Assembly (NCBI GenBank): GCA_003481745.1
Contig: QULP01000004.1
Coordinates: 248,001-312,000 of the forward strand
From: Firmicutes bacterium OM04-13BH
Lineage (GTDB): Bacteria > Bacillota > Clostridia > Lachnospirales > Lachnospiraceae
Direction: 5' to 3'
Length of the DNA: 64,000 nucleotides
Shown: positions 53,793 to 62,936 of the stretch, one piece after another
Layout of the letters: each line of letters begins with the position of its first letter
Numbering within the stretch: the first letter of the stretch is position 1
Position numbers and translations under genes: made by a program
The notes under the pieces: model-generated
What the model saw: only the letters and a program-made list of their open reading frames with translations
What the model was told of the DNA's origin: nothing
Databases searched by the model: none

Positions 53793-55703
53793 CTATAATG
53801 TTTCCAACTCTTCAATCCAGATTCGAACACAGGCATCACTTGGCATTCTTAAATCTCCTCTTGGAGAAACTGCCACACTTCCGACCTTCGGTCCATCCGG
53901 AAGACAGGAACGTTTAAACTGCTGAGAGAAAAATCTCCAATAAAATTTTTTCAGCCATTTTAAAATCACTTCTTCTTCGTATTTTCCTTCAAAGGCTTTT
54001 TTTGCAATTCGGTAAATTTTTTTCGGGCTGCACTGGAAACGAAGTAAATGATACAAGAAGAAATCATGCAGTTCATAAGGTCCTACCAAATCTTCTGTTT
54101 TCTGGGAAATCACCCCATCTTTTGGAGGAAGAAGTTCCGGGCTGACCGGAGTATCTAAAATATCCAGCAAAATATCAGAAAGTGCTTCTTCGTCGCAGGT
54201 GTCTGCATAATATCTTACAAGATGGCGCACCAGTGTTTTCGGCACAGAAGCATTGACGCCATACATGGACATATGGTCTCCATTATAAGTTGCCCAGCCA
54301 AGCGCAAGTTCGGACAAATCACCGGTACCGATTACCATTCCGCCAAATTTATTAGCAATGTCCATGATCACCTGAGTACGCTCTCTTGCCTGTCCGTTTT
54401 CGTAAGTAACACTGTGGTCAGACGGGTCATGTCCAATATCTTCAAAATGCTGAGTCACTGCTTTTTTAATATCTACTTCTTTTAAGGTTGCCCCAAGACG
54501 TTTTGTCAACTCACAGGCATTTGTGTAAGTACGGTCCGTTGTTCCAAAACATGGCATAGTGACTGCTAAAATCTGTTTTCTGTCAAGTCCGCATAAATCA
54601 AAGGCTCTTGCCGTAACCAAAAGTGCAAGTGTAGAATCAAGTCCACCGGAAATTCCAAGCACGGCGCACTGACTCTTTGTGTGTTCCAGACGTTTTTTGA
54701 GTCCCATTGCCTGAATTGTCAGAATTTCATCACATCTTCTGTCTCTTTCCCCTTTTGCATCCGGCACAAATGGATTTGCATCGATAAAACGTTCCAGTTT
54801 TGTCTCGGTTACATTTAAATGAAATGGAATCACCTGATAATTTTCTTTTCCCTCTGACTGCCAGGTTGTATTTTTTCTGCGCTCTCCGACTAAACGACTC
54901 ATATCTAACACACTGTAAATCGTTTCATTTGCGAAGCGTTTTGCTTCTTTTAAAATCGTACCATTTTCTGCAATTATATTATGTCCGCTGAATACTACAT
55001 CCTGCGTGGATTCTCCATTTCCTGCGGAGGCATAAATATAACCACAAAGCAGTCTTGCAGACTGACCGGAAACCAGATTTCTTCTGTACTCATCTTTTCC
55101 GGTCGCCTCATCACTCGCAGACGGATTGATAATCAAAGTAGCACCAGAAAGGGCATGAGAAATACTTGGCGGATTCGGTGCCCACAAATCTTCACAGACT
55201 TCTACTGCTGTTACAAGCTGTGGCAGTTCTTCACAGACAAATAAGAGATTTTGTCCAAAAGGTACTTCTCTTCCGTACCAGTTTACCATTCCCTCAAATG
55301 CACGGCCTGCTGTAAAATGACGTGCCTCATAAAACTCTGCATAATTCGGCAAATGGTGTTTTGGCACAAATCCTAAAACTTTTCCACCCGAAATTACAGC
55401 TGCTGTATTATACAGCTTCTGGTTAAATTCCAGCGGAAGCCCCACAATAATCAAGCCTTCCACTTCTTCTAACTCTTCTTCAAGTTTGTGAAGTTCTTCC
55501 TTCGCACGCACAAGAAGCAGTTCCTGCCAGAACAAGTCTGAACAGGTATATCCCGTAATACAAAGCTCCGGAAATGCCATCACCTTTGTTCCTGCTTCTG
55601 CCATTTCTTTTACTTTTTTTACAATCTCTTCCCGATTGTGCACGCAATCTGCCACTAAAATATCCGGCGTTGCAGCTCCCACTTTTACAAAACCGTCTCT
55701 CAT
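53793..55703 (-). CDS. nadE: Glutamine-dependent NAD+ synthetase
   Basis: A 636-residue two-domain enzyme. The N-terminal nitrilase-type glutaminase has Glu in FPELCITGYTCSDLF, Lys in VPKHHLPNY, and Cys in VEVCEDLW; the C-terminal synthetase has the P-loop LGISGGLDSTLALL (about residue 350). It makes NAD from deamido-NAD, ATP and glutamine. It is first in the nadE branch, 18 bases after hslO on the same strand. Confidence 0.96.
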   Translation of the reverse strand: MRDGFVKVGAATPDILVADCVHNREEIVKKVKEMAEAGTKVMAFPELCITGYTCSDLFWQELLLVRAKEELHKLEEELEEVEGLIIVGLPLEFNQKLYNTAAVISGGKVLGFVPKHHLPNYAEFYEARHFTAGRAFEGMVNWYGREVPFGQNLLFVCEELPQLVTAVEVCEDLWAPNPPSISHALSGATLIINPSASDEATGKDEYRRNLVSGQSARLLCGYIYASAGNGESTQDVVFSGHNIIAENGTILKEAKRFANETIYSVLDMSRLVGERRKNTTWQSEGKENYQVIPFHLNVTETKLERFIDANPFVPDAKGERDRRCDEILTIQAMGLKKRLEHTKSQCAVLGISGGLDSTLALLVTARAFDLCGLDRKQILAVTMPCFGTTDRTYTNACELTKRLGATLKEVDIKKAVTQHFEDIGHDPSDHSVTYENGQARERTQVIMDIANKFGGMVIGTGDLSELALGWATYNGDHMSMYGVNASVPKTLVRHLVRYYADTCDEEALSDILLDILDTPVSPELLPPKDGVISQKTEDLVGPYELHDFFLYHLLRFQCSPKKIYRIAKKAFEGKYEEEVILKWLKKFYWRFFSQQFKRSCLPDGPKVGSVAVSPRGDLRMPSDACVRIWIEELETL

Positions 55704-55721
55704 CTCGTACCCGACCTTTCC

Positions 55722-56606
55722 TTATGCTCTTGTACAGCGTTTTAAAATACTTTTCAGTTCGTCTACTGTAAAGATATAATTTTTATTACAGAAATGACAA
55801 TTTAACTCAATTTCTTTTCCATCATCAATCATTTCTTTGATTTCTTTTTTACCAACACTGATTAACGCTTTTTCCACACGTTCTTTACTACAATTGCAAT
55901 GGAACTGTGTCGGCACTGTCTCCATGATTTCCACATCGAATCCATCTAAAATCAATTTTAATAAACTTTCCGGTGTATGTCCTTCCTCTAACAGACTGGT
56001 AACAGAAGTTACTTTCTTTAAGTTTTCTTCTAATTTGTTAATCACTTCGTCATCTGTAAATGGCATTAACTGAATGATAAATCCTCCTGCCTGTTTTACG
56101 GTATTGTCTTTTTCCATCAGCACTCCAAGACCTACAGAGGACGGAACCTGCTCACTTGTTGCAAAATAATAAGTCAAATCTTCCGCAATCTCACTGGTCT
56201 GTAAAACAGTCTGTCCCACATAAGGCTCTTTCATCCCCATATCTTTGATGACGTTCATAAATCCTACGCCAACCGCACCGGCAACATCTAATTTTCCCTT
56301 GTCATTAGCATGTAAAATAACATTTGGATTTCCAACATAACCTTTTACATTTCCTTTGGAGTCTGCAGTTACTGTGATTCCCTCAAGTGGTCCTCCTGCT
56401 TTAATCTGAAGAGTTAAAATATCTTTTTCCCCCTTCATCATCACACCCATCATGCTTCCTGCAGTAAGAAGACGTCCTAATGCCGCTGTTGCCACCGGAC
56501 TTGTATTATGTGCTGCTCTGGCTGTCTCAACTAATTCTTTTGTGGTTGCCGCAAACGCACGAATCTGATTATTTGCGGCAGTTGCTCTTACAATGTAATC
56601 TCCCAT
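55722..56606 (-). CDS. hslO: Redox-regulated chaperone Hsp33
   Basis: A 294-residue chaperone. The redox zinc centre is complete: FHCNCSKERV (CxC) and LNCHFCNKNY (CxxC) near the C-terminus. On oxidation the cysteines form disulfides and release the chaperone activity. MGDYIVRATAANNQIRAFAA is a typical start. It lies 14 bases after the methyltransferase gene. Confidence 0.96.
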   Translation of the reverse strand: MGDYIVRATAANNQIRAFAATTKELVETARAAHNTSPVATAALGRLLTAGSMMGVMMKGEKDILTLQIKAGGPLEGITVTADSKGNVKGYVGNPNVILHANDKGKLDVAGAVGVGFMNVIKDMGMKEPYVGQTVLQTSEIAEDLTYYFATSEQVPSSVGLGVLMEKDNTVKQAGGFIIQLMPFTDDEVINKLEENLKKVTSVTSLLEEGHTPESLLKLILDGFDVEIMETVPTQFHCNCSKERVEKALISVGKKEIKEMIDDGKEIELNCHFCNKNYIFTVDELKSILKRCTRA

Positions 56607-56620
56607 TTATTTCCAATCTC

Positions 56621-57385
56621 CTAATTTTTCTTTTTTCCATGTTCTCTTGCAATCACATAAATCCGTTCACTTTTTTCATTCACCGGATTTTTCGTAAATG
56701 CATCATAAGCCGTAACAAATTCCATTCCGGCTTTTTCTAACAATTCTTTTACCAGCTCCAACTCATAAGCTCGCTGATAATGAACTTCTTCATATTTTCG
56801 ATAAAGACCATCCTTGCCCTCCGGAATAAACAATGCCAAATCATATTCATTAATTTGTTCTTCTTCATCATAATAATTATCCCAGATAAAGCTGGCATCC
56901 TCGCGATTCTCCGCAATCGTCTGTTCTCCAAGGATTTTTTCATACTTATAGACGGTATTTAAGTCAAAAATAAAAACACCCTCCGGGTCAAGATAATTGT
57001 TTACCAGTTTAAATACTTCCAGCAAATCCTCATCCTCGGTAATATAATTCATGCTGTCACAAATTGAGACGATCGCTTTTACTGTTCCATACAATTCAAA
57101 CTCCCGCATATCCTGACAAAGATAAAGGATATCCTGACCTTCTTCCTCTTTCTTTTCCAGTGCAATTTCCAGCATATCCGGTGCATTATCCACACCAATC
57201 ATATCGTATCCGGCATCGGAGAGCAGTCTGGTCGCATTTCCTGTTCCACAGCCCAATTCCAGTACCAGTCCGTCATCTACTTCATATTCTTTTAAAAGCC
57301 CAGTCAGGTAGTTACACCACTCCTTGTAGGGTATGTTATCCATGAACATATCATACACCCGGGCAAAACTTTCATAAGCGCTCAA
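56621..57385 (-). CDS. Class I SAM-dependent methyltransferase
   Basis: A 254-residue methyltransferase. The SAM-binding motif I is LVLELGCGTGNATRLLSDAG, and SICDSMNYI and GVFIFDLNTVYKYE follow in the typical order. MSAYESFARVYDMFMDNIPYKEW opens the common Firmicutes group. Substrate unknown. It likely heads the operon with hslO and nadE. Confidence 0.9.
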   Translation of the reverse strand: MSAYESFARVYDMFMDNIPYKEWCNYLTGLLKEYEVDDGLVLELGCGTGNATRLLSDAGYDMIGVDNAPDMLEIALEKKEEEGQDILYLCQDMREFELYGTVKAIVSICDSMNYITEDEDLLEVFKLVNNYLDPEGVFIFDLNTVYKYEKILGEQTIAENREDASFIWDNYYDEEEQINEYDLALFIPEGKDGLYRKYEEVHYQRAYELELVKELLEKAGMEFVTAYDAFTKNPVNEKSERIYVIAREHGKKKN

Positions 57386-57444
57386 AAATCATTCCTCCTG
57401 TGCACATATTCTTTTTTATCTTAACATAAATCAGGTTTGCGGTC

Positions 57445-57481
57445 AAAAAAAATCGACTGTACCCTTAAGCACAGCCGACTA
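57445..57481 (-). terminator. Terminator of iolG-iolE
   Basis: Arms AGTCGGCTGT/ACAGTCGAT with a short loop and eight T on the minus strand, about 70 bases after iolE. Confidence 0.85.
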
Positions 57482-57550
57482 ATGATTTATGCCCTCTCAG
57501 AATCTTTGTATACACGTATCATAAAGACTCCAAACGTTCATTTTATTTTT

Positions 57551-58450
57551 TTATAAACCTGTTTTTTCTGCAATGAATTTTCTTGCTTTGATTGCATATT
57601 CTAAAGGATTTGCCTTTGCAGGATCCTGTTCTGCTTCTACTAACATATATCCTTCATAACCTGCATCTTCAAGCACTTTGAAAATCGGGTCAAAATCAAT
57701 ACATCCATCGCCCGGTACAGTAAATGTTCCAAGACGTACACCCTCTAAGAAGCTTAAGTTTTCATTTTTTACTTTTTCTACTACTTCCGGACGGATATCT
57801 TTTAAATGTACATGTTTGATTCTGCTGACATATTTTTTTACCATTTCAAGCGGATCTGCTCCACAGTAAGTAAAATGTCCGGTATCAAATAATAAGCTGA
57901 CATATTCCGGGTCTGTATTTTCCATCATACGCTCTACTTCATCCGGATTCTGTACAACAGTTCCCATGTGATGATGGAAAGTAAGAGAAATTCCGTATTC
58001 CTCCTTTGCGATCTTTCCAAGTTTGTTCATTCCTGTACAGAATGTATCCCACTCTTCATCATTCATTACATATTTATGTCCAAAAATCGGAGTGTCCTGC
58101 ATTCCCTGCACACTGTGGCTCTGTTCAGAAGCTCCAATAATCTTTGCACCCATTGCCTTTAAAAAAGTCAGCTGTGCACGAAATTCTTTTTCTACTTCTT
58201 CAAATGGTTTTGTGATTAAAAAAGAAGAAAACCACTGATTACAGATCTCCACGCCACGAAGCTCCAATGCTTTTTTCAGAACTTCCGGGTCTTTTGGATA
58301 TTTATTTCCTACTTCAGAACCGGTAAATCCTGCGAGTGCCATTTCACTGACACACTGTTCAAATGTATTTTCTTTTCCTAAATCCGGAAGGTCGTCATTC
58401 GTCCATGCAATTGGTGCAATTCCAAGTTTTACTTTTTCTTTATTAAACAT
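57551..58450 (-). CDS. iolE: Inosose dehydratase (IolE type)
   Basis: A 299-residue sugar-phosphate-isomerase-like TIM barrel. The start [18 protein letters not shown] is the IolE signature. Metal-binding and catalytic residues lie in [27 protein letters not shown] and MLVEAEQDP. It dehydrates 2-keto-myo-inositol in inositol catabolism. It follows iolG with a repeat element between them. No other iol genes are in view. Confidence 0.9.
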   Translation of the reverse strand: MFNKEKVKLGIAPIAWTNDDLPDLGKENTFEQCVSEMALAGFTGSEVGNKYPKDPEVLKKALELRGVEICNQWFSSFLITKPFEEVEKEFRAQLTFLKAMGAKIIGASEQSHSVQGMQDTPIFGHKYVMNDEEWDTFCTGMNKLGKIAKEEYGISLTFHHHMGTVVQNPDEVERMMENTDPEYVSLLFDTGHFTYCGADPLEMVKKYVSRIKHVHLKDIRPEVVEKVKNENLSFLEGVRLGTFTVPGDGCIDFDPIFKVLEDAGYEGYMLVEAEQDPAKANPLEYAIKARKFIAEKTGL

Positions 58451-58476
58451 TTTTTCTATCTCCTGCTGTTCTTTTT

Positions 58477-58638
58477 AGTCAAGTGGATATTCGCAATCCG
58501 CTTCGCTACTTGCTCATAACCAAATAGCTGCTACGCAGCTTATCAGAAGGGGCTTGCCCCCTCCTGATACAAGCAAGTCCCCACCCCTGCTTATTGCTTT
58601 TCGCAATTGAAGCAGGGGACTTACTTGATTTGGTTAAA
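58477..58638. repeat. Dispersed hairpin-rich repeat, copy 2
   Basis: The 162-base reverse complement of copy 1, differing at one position. It lies between iolG and iolE, 26 bases before the iolE start, so it would be part of their mRNA. It and copy 3 are direct repeats flanking iolG. Confidence 0.9.
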
Positions 58639-58656
58639 AAAATACCACGAAAGTCT

Positions 58657-59667
58657 CTACATAATTTCAGAAATTTTAACCGGTCTGTGTTCTTCTAAAG
58701 ATTTCTTAGCTGCCAGTCCCATTAATACCGGTTTTAATCCATCCATTACGTTAAGAGGAGTTTCTTTATCATTTTCAATTGCATCGATAAATGCTGCAAT
58801 TTCTTTTCCATAAGCATCCATGTATCTCTCTAAGAAGAAGAACAATGGTTTTTCACCTGTTACACCATCTGCGTTGCTGATAACTGCGGAAGACTGACTG
58901 TCATTTTTCATAGAAACCATACCTTCTGAACCAAATACTTCTGCTCTCTGGTCATATCCGTAAACTGCTTTTCTACAGTTATCGATAACAGCGATTGCTC
59001 CGTTTTCCATCTGAAGTGTAATAACAGCGGTATCTACATCTCCTGCTTCTCCGATTGCCGGGTCTACTAAGTTTGCACCCTGAACATAAACTTCTGTTGC
59101 ATCGCATCCAGCTAAGAAACGAACCATATCAAAATCATGAATTGTCATATCAAGGAACATTCCTCCGGATACTTTTACATAATCAATGCTTGGTGGCTCA
59201 GGGTCGCGGGATGTAATCTTGATAATCTCCGGTTTACCAACCTTTCCTGCTGCAACTGCCTGCTGAACTGCTTCAAAGTTATGGTCAAATCTTCTGTTAA
59301 ATCCAACCTGGTATTTTACGTTTGTTCCTTTTAAGGCATCGATTACTTCCTGAATTTTTGCAATATCATGGTCAATTGGTTTTTCACAGAAAACATGTTT
59401 TCCGGCTTTGATTGCTTCTAAGGAAATCGGGGAATGGGTGTCTGTTGAAGAACAGATTAAAACTGCATTGATTTCCGGGTCATTGATGATTTCTTTGTAA
59501 TCTCTTGTTGTATGTTCTACACCCATGCTCTTTGCCCATTCTGCTGTTTCATCATTTAAAAATGGGTCTGCAACTGTTTTAATCACTGCATCTTTTACTC
59601 TTGTTGAAATACTTGTGATATGGACTCTTCCAATTCTTCCTGCTCCGATAATACCTACTTTTACCAT
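58657..59667 (-). CDS. iolG: Inositol 2-dehydrogenase (IolG type)
   Basis: A 337-residue Gfo/Idh/MocA oxidoreductase. The NAD fold is VKVGIIGAGRIGRVH, the EKP motif is FCEKPIDHD (catalytic Lys), and the DxxxHD motif is DMTIHDFDMVRF. IolG oxidises myo-inositol to 2-keto-myo-inositol, feeding IolE. The ATG at 59667 follows AAAGGAG; the longer frame adds 20 unlike residues. Related enzymes use other sugars, so substrate certainty is moderate. Confidence 0.88.
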   Translation of the reverse strand: MVKVGIIGAGRIGRVHITSISTRVKDAVIKTVADPFLNDETAEWAKSMGVEHTTRDYKEIINDPEINAVLICSSTDTHSPISLEAIKAGKHVFCEKPIDHDIAKIQEVIDALKGTNVKYQVGFNRRFDHNFEAVQQAVAAGKVGKPEIIKITSRDPEPPSIDYVKVSGGMFLDMTIHDFDMVRFLAGCDATEVYVQGANLVDPAIGEAGDVDTAVITLQMENGAIAVIDNCRKAVYGYDQRAEVFGSEGMVSMKNDSQSSAVISNADGVTGEKPLFFFLERYMDAYGKEIAAFIDAIENDKETPLNVMDGLKPVLMGLAAKKSLEEHRPVKISEIM

Positions 59668-59711
59668 TTTTTCATTCTCCTTTTTATGAATTTTATTGTT
59701 TTTGTTTTCTC

Positions 59712-59773
59712 TTGCGTGCCCGAGCACTTTTTCTTTATGTTGTTATAATACCATTGCGTGCCCGAAAACGCAA
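59712..59773 (-). promoter_or_regulatory. iolG promoter with paired candidate operators
   Basis: Minus-strand -35 TTGCGT (59768-59773) and -10 TATTAT (59745-59750) are 17 bases apart. TTGCGTGCCCGA occurs twice (plus-strand 59712-59723 and 59754-59765), 42 bases or about four helical turns apart, one in the spacer and one just after the start point. The second is part of TTGCGT-N8-ACGCAA. This is a likely repressor-binding array; the protein is not in the window. Confidence 0.65.
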
Positions 59774-59882
59774 CTCGGGATTTTGTACAATTTTACCAGA
59801 ACAATTCTATCTAAAATTACCAAAAGCAGGAACTCGGCTTCTGCATCTGATTCGCCGATAGACTGGCAATATAGCAGAAAAT

Positions 59883-60039
59883 AGTCAAGTTGATATTCGC
59901 AATCCGCTTCGCTACTTGCTCATAACCAAATAGCTGCTACGCAGCTTATCAGAAGGGGCTTGCCCCCTCCTGATACAAGTAAGTCCCCTGCTTATTGCTT
60001 TTCGCAATTGAAGCAGGGAACTTACTTGATTTGGTTAAA
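59883..60039. repeat. Dispersed hairpin-rich repeat, copy 3
   Basis: A 157-base copy in the same orientation as copy 2. It lacks five bases and differs at a few sites; in the first hairpin GGGGACTTAC pairs perfectly with GTAAGTTCCC where copies 1 and 2 hold a wobble pair. It lies between the kdpE terminator and the iolG promoter. Confidence 0.9.
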
Positions 60040-60042
60040 AAC

Positions 60043-60089
60043 AAAAAATGAGAAAAATTACAGAACATGACAATTTTGTAATCTTTCTC
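60043..60089 (-). terminator. Terminator of kdpDE
   Basis: Arms GAGAAAGATTACA/TGTAATTTTTCTC with a TTTTTT run on the minus strand, about 10 bases after kdpE. Confidence 0.8.
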
Positions 60090-60098
60090 AAAATATAA

Positions 60099-60815
60099 TC
60101 AGCCGATATTATTATTTTCAATTCTAAGCATACGATATCCAATGCCAATATGTGTCTGGATATATTCCACTCCATTTTTCTCAGGCTCAAGTTTTTTCCG
60201 CAAGGTTGCCATAAAAACCCTGAGAGAAGCAATATCGTTATCTGAACATCGTCCCCAAATCTGCTGAGTAATATACATGTGGGTCAACACCTTTCCCACG
60301 TTACGTGACAAAATGCAAAGCAGCTTATACTCTATAGGTGTCAGATGTAGTTCCTCTCCCTTCAGATATGTGCAGCCTGCCATAAAATCTATCTTTAACT
60401 CTCCATTTTCAAAAATAGATGTTTTGTTCTGTTCATCTGTCTGTGTTATCGTAAGTCTTCTCTGTGTAACACGGATACGTGCAAGTAATTCCTCTACTGA
60501 AAATGGTTTTGTAATATAATCATCTGCTCCGGCATCCAGCGCCTCTATTTTGTCTGTATCTTCACTTCTGGCACTGATCACAATAATCGGCATGTTCGAC
60601 CAGGTACGGATTTTTCTTATCACTTCTACTCCTTCTATATCGGGAAGACCTAAATCCAGAAGAACAATATCCGGATTATGGGACGAAGCCTCCAAAATCG
60701 CCGAAGAGCCGTTTTCCGCAACCAAATATTTATAATCATGTGTTTTTAATGTAGTAACAATCAAATTACGTATGGGTTTGTCATCCTCAACCACCAGAAT
60801 TAATGTTTTATTCAT
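60099..60815 (-). CDS. kdpE: KdpE-type response regulator
   Basis: A 238-residue OmpR-family regulator. The receiver has the acidic pair VVEDD, phospho-acceptor Asp54 in VLLDLGLPD and the KPFSVEEL lysine; the winged-helix domain ends in ASLRVFMATLRKKLEPE and GIGYRML. The start overlaps the kdpD stop by eight bases. The likely target is the neighbouring potassium uptake genes rather than kdpABC, which is not in view. Confidence 0.88.
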   Translation of the reverse strand: MNKTLILVVEDDKPIRNLIVTTLKTHDYKYLVAENGSSAILEASSHNPDIVLLDLGLPDIEGVEVIRKIRTWSNMPIIVISARSEDTDKIEALDAGADDYITKPFSVEELLARIRVTQRRLTITQTDEQNKTSIFENGELKIDFMAGCTYLKGEELHLTPIEYKLLCILSRNVGKVLTHMYITQQIWGRCSDNDIASLRVFMATLRKKLEPEKNGVEYIQTHIGIGYRMLRIENNNIG

Positions 60816-62781
60816 TTAATGTCACCTCGCTTAATGGTAAAGTAAAAATAAAATTGCATCCATGAGGAGCATGATCCGTCAGAACCAGAGTTCCATTATG
60901 TTCTTCTATGATAGAACGACAAAGTGCCAGACCAAGTCCCAGACTTCGATGACTATCCGCAATTGTTGTTTTTCCTGTATAGAACATCTCAAAAATATGC
61001 GGCTTCATTTCATCCGGGATTCCCGGACCGTTATCTTCCACACTTATCTGTGCTTTCCCATCTGCTTTGATTCCACGAATACAGATAATAGAACCCGGTG
61101 GTGTATATTTTATTGCATTATCAATTAAGTTTACCAAAACCTGTATAATAAGACGTACATCCATACGTGCAAGAACAAGCTCTTCACAGTCTGTCACTAT
61201 TTTATACTCATCATGCTTCTTGTTAATATGCCGCAGAGACTCTGCAATCACTTCATCTAAAAGCTGATCTGTAAATTTAATTTTCAGTCTTCCGTCATTC
61301 AGTCTGGTAATAGAAAGCAAATTCTCCACAACTCCGATCAGCCATTCAGAATCATCATAAATGTCAGTATAGATCTGAGCCTTTGTAGCCTCATCCAAAC
61401 GGTCGCCATTGTTAACCAACATATCTGCATTACCGGAAATAGAACAAAGTGGCGTTCGAAGGTCATGAGAGATTGCCCGCAGAAGATCTGCCCGCATCTG
61501 CTCGTTTTTGGCCAAAACTGCATTTTTCTCTTTTTCCATGGCGTTTTGTGCATTTTCCATTGCAAGCGCACATTCATTTATTACAGACAGCAGGATACTG
61601 TATTCAAAATAGTCCAGTGTTTCTTTTTGCATTGGTATTCCAATTACACCGTAAACATTGTCTCCACCCCGGATTGCCAGATATAAGCATTTGGCCTGTG
61701 GAAAATGATGAGTGGAAGCACCGGCACGCTGCCTGTTTTCATAGACCCATCTGGCTACACCCTGTTCTTCTGGTGTTAATATATTTTTTGCACTCTCTTT
61801 TTCCACCGAAAAAAGTTTTCCATCTGATAAATTTCCGTTTTCCACTACATACGCTGTAATATTGCGATTTAATAAGCGAAGAAGCTGAGTACAGGTAATG
61901 TCAAGAATCTCTGTCCCTCCTTTTGCCTTTTGCAGCAGGCAATCCGTATCAAACAAAACTTGTGTACGAAAAGCAAGCTGAGCAGACAATTTTGCATGTG
62001 TTTTCAGCTTTGCTGCAAGTGCTCCCGTAAGCACAGATGAAATAAGCATTATGAGAAAAGTTACCGGATACCCTACCGCATAAGTCTGAAAAGACATCCT
62101 GGGTTCTGTCAGAAAAAAGCAAAATAAAAAAACACTTATAACAGATCCGACCACACTGCAAAGATAACCATCTGTCACCATTGAAGTAAGCAAAACTCCC
62201 AATATATATATCGTTACAATATTTGTATCCGTGAAATTCAGTCTCTGAAACAGAATACCAATCAAGGTACATACTGCAAATATAATTACCGTGAGGAAAT
62301 AATCTTTCGCTGACGGTTTTTCTACATACCTTGCAAATGACCTCTTTTGATGAGTTCTGGTTTTTAGCGCATCCGGAATAATATGGATATCAATATCCGG
62401 TACAATTTCAATCAGTCTTTCTGTCAGAGTTGCTTTGCTGAAAAAGTGATTCCTCCTGGCATTACTTTGTCCGATTACAATTTTTGTTACATTGGATAAT
62501 CTGGCATACTCTGCGATTTGTACAGGTATGTTTTCCCCATGAGTCATCACTATCTCTGCTCCCAGCTTTTCTGCATACTGTATATGTTCTTCTAACTTTT
62601 CTTTATCTAAGACTTCTGATTTTATACCAGTTCGTACATACAAGGCTGTAAAACGTGCCTGCAGTACTTTCACCATTTTGGCCGCTGTATCTATTATTTT
62701 TTTATTGGAGGGTGCTGCTGACAGACAAACCAGAATATGTTCGCTTAGCTCTTTATTATTCTCCTCTGCTTTGAAACTCAT
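60808..62781 (-). CDS. KdpD-type sensor kinase lacking the N-terminal KdpD domain
   Basis: A 657-residue histidine kinase. It starts with a UspA-like domain (residues 15-140, with ILVCLSAAPSNKKIIDTAAK), then four membrane segments (about 165-260), a GAF-like region, and the kinase with His439 in RAISHDLRTPL and ATP-site boxes LIDNAIKYT and GPGIPDEM. Full-length KdpD carries about 230 more N-terminal residues with a P-loop; these are absent here, and the upstream DNA is a promoter, so the short form is genuine. It should sense potassium or turgor. The ATG at 62781 is favoured over a GTG four codons earlier. Confidence 0.87.
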   Translation of the reverse strand: MSFKAEENNKELSEHILVCLSAAPSNKKIIDTAAKMVKVLQARFTALYVRTGIKSEVLDKEKLEEHIQYAEKLGAEIVMTHGENIPVQIAEYARLSNVTKIVIGQSNARRNHFFSKATLTERLIEIVPDIDIHIIPDALKTRTHQKRSFARYVEKPSAKDYFLTVIIFAVCTLIGILFQRLNFTDTNIVTIYILGVLLTSMVTDGYLCSVVGSVISVFLFCFFLTEPRMSFQTYAVGYPVTFLIMLISSVLTGALAAKLKTHAKLSAQLAFRTQVLFDTDCLLQKAKGGTEILDITCTQLLRLLNRNITAYVVENGNLSDGKLFSVEKESAKNILTPEEQGVARWVYENRQRAGASTHHFPQAKCLYLAIRGGDNVYGVIGIPMQKETLDYFEYSILLSVINECALAMENAQNAMEKEKNAVLAKNEQMRADLLRAISHDLRTPLCSISGNADMLVNNGDRLDEATKAQIYTDIYDDSEWLIGVVENLLSITRLNDGRLKIKFTDQLLDEVIAESLRHINKKHDEYKIVTDCEELVLARMDVRLIIQVLVNLIDNAIKYTPPGSIICIRGIKADGKAQISVEDNGPGIPDEMKPHIFEMFYTGKTTIADSHRSLGLGLALCRSIIEEHNGTLVLTDHAPHGCNFIFTLPLSEVTLNE

Positions 62782-62813
62782 TTCATCTTCCACCCTTTTC
62801 TGCTGTTTTTAAA

Positions 62814-62842
62814 ATTATATCATGCGACTGTGTTATGGTCAA
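62814..62842 (-). promoter_or_regulatory. Promoter of kdpDE
   Basis: Minus-strand -35 TTGACC (62837-62842) and perfect -10 TATAAT (62814-62819) are 17 bases apart, about 30 bases before the kinase start. Confidence 0.8.
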
Positions 62843-62936
62843 AAGTCTTTTCTACCTCCTCTGAATGTCCATCAAAAATCAATATTCCTTATTCCATTAC
62901 CATCACTTATTCCATATCCTCTTCATGACAATCACG

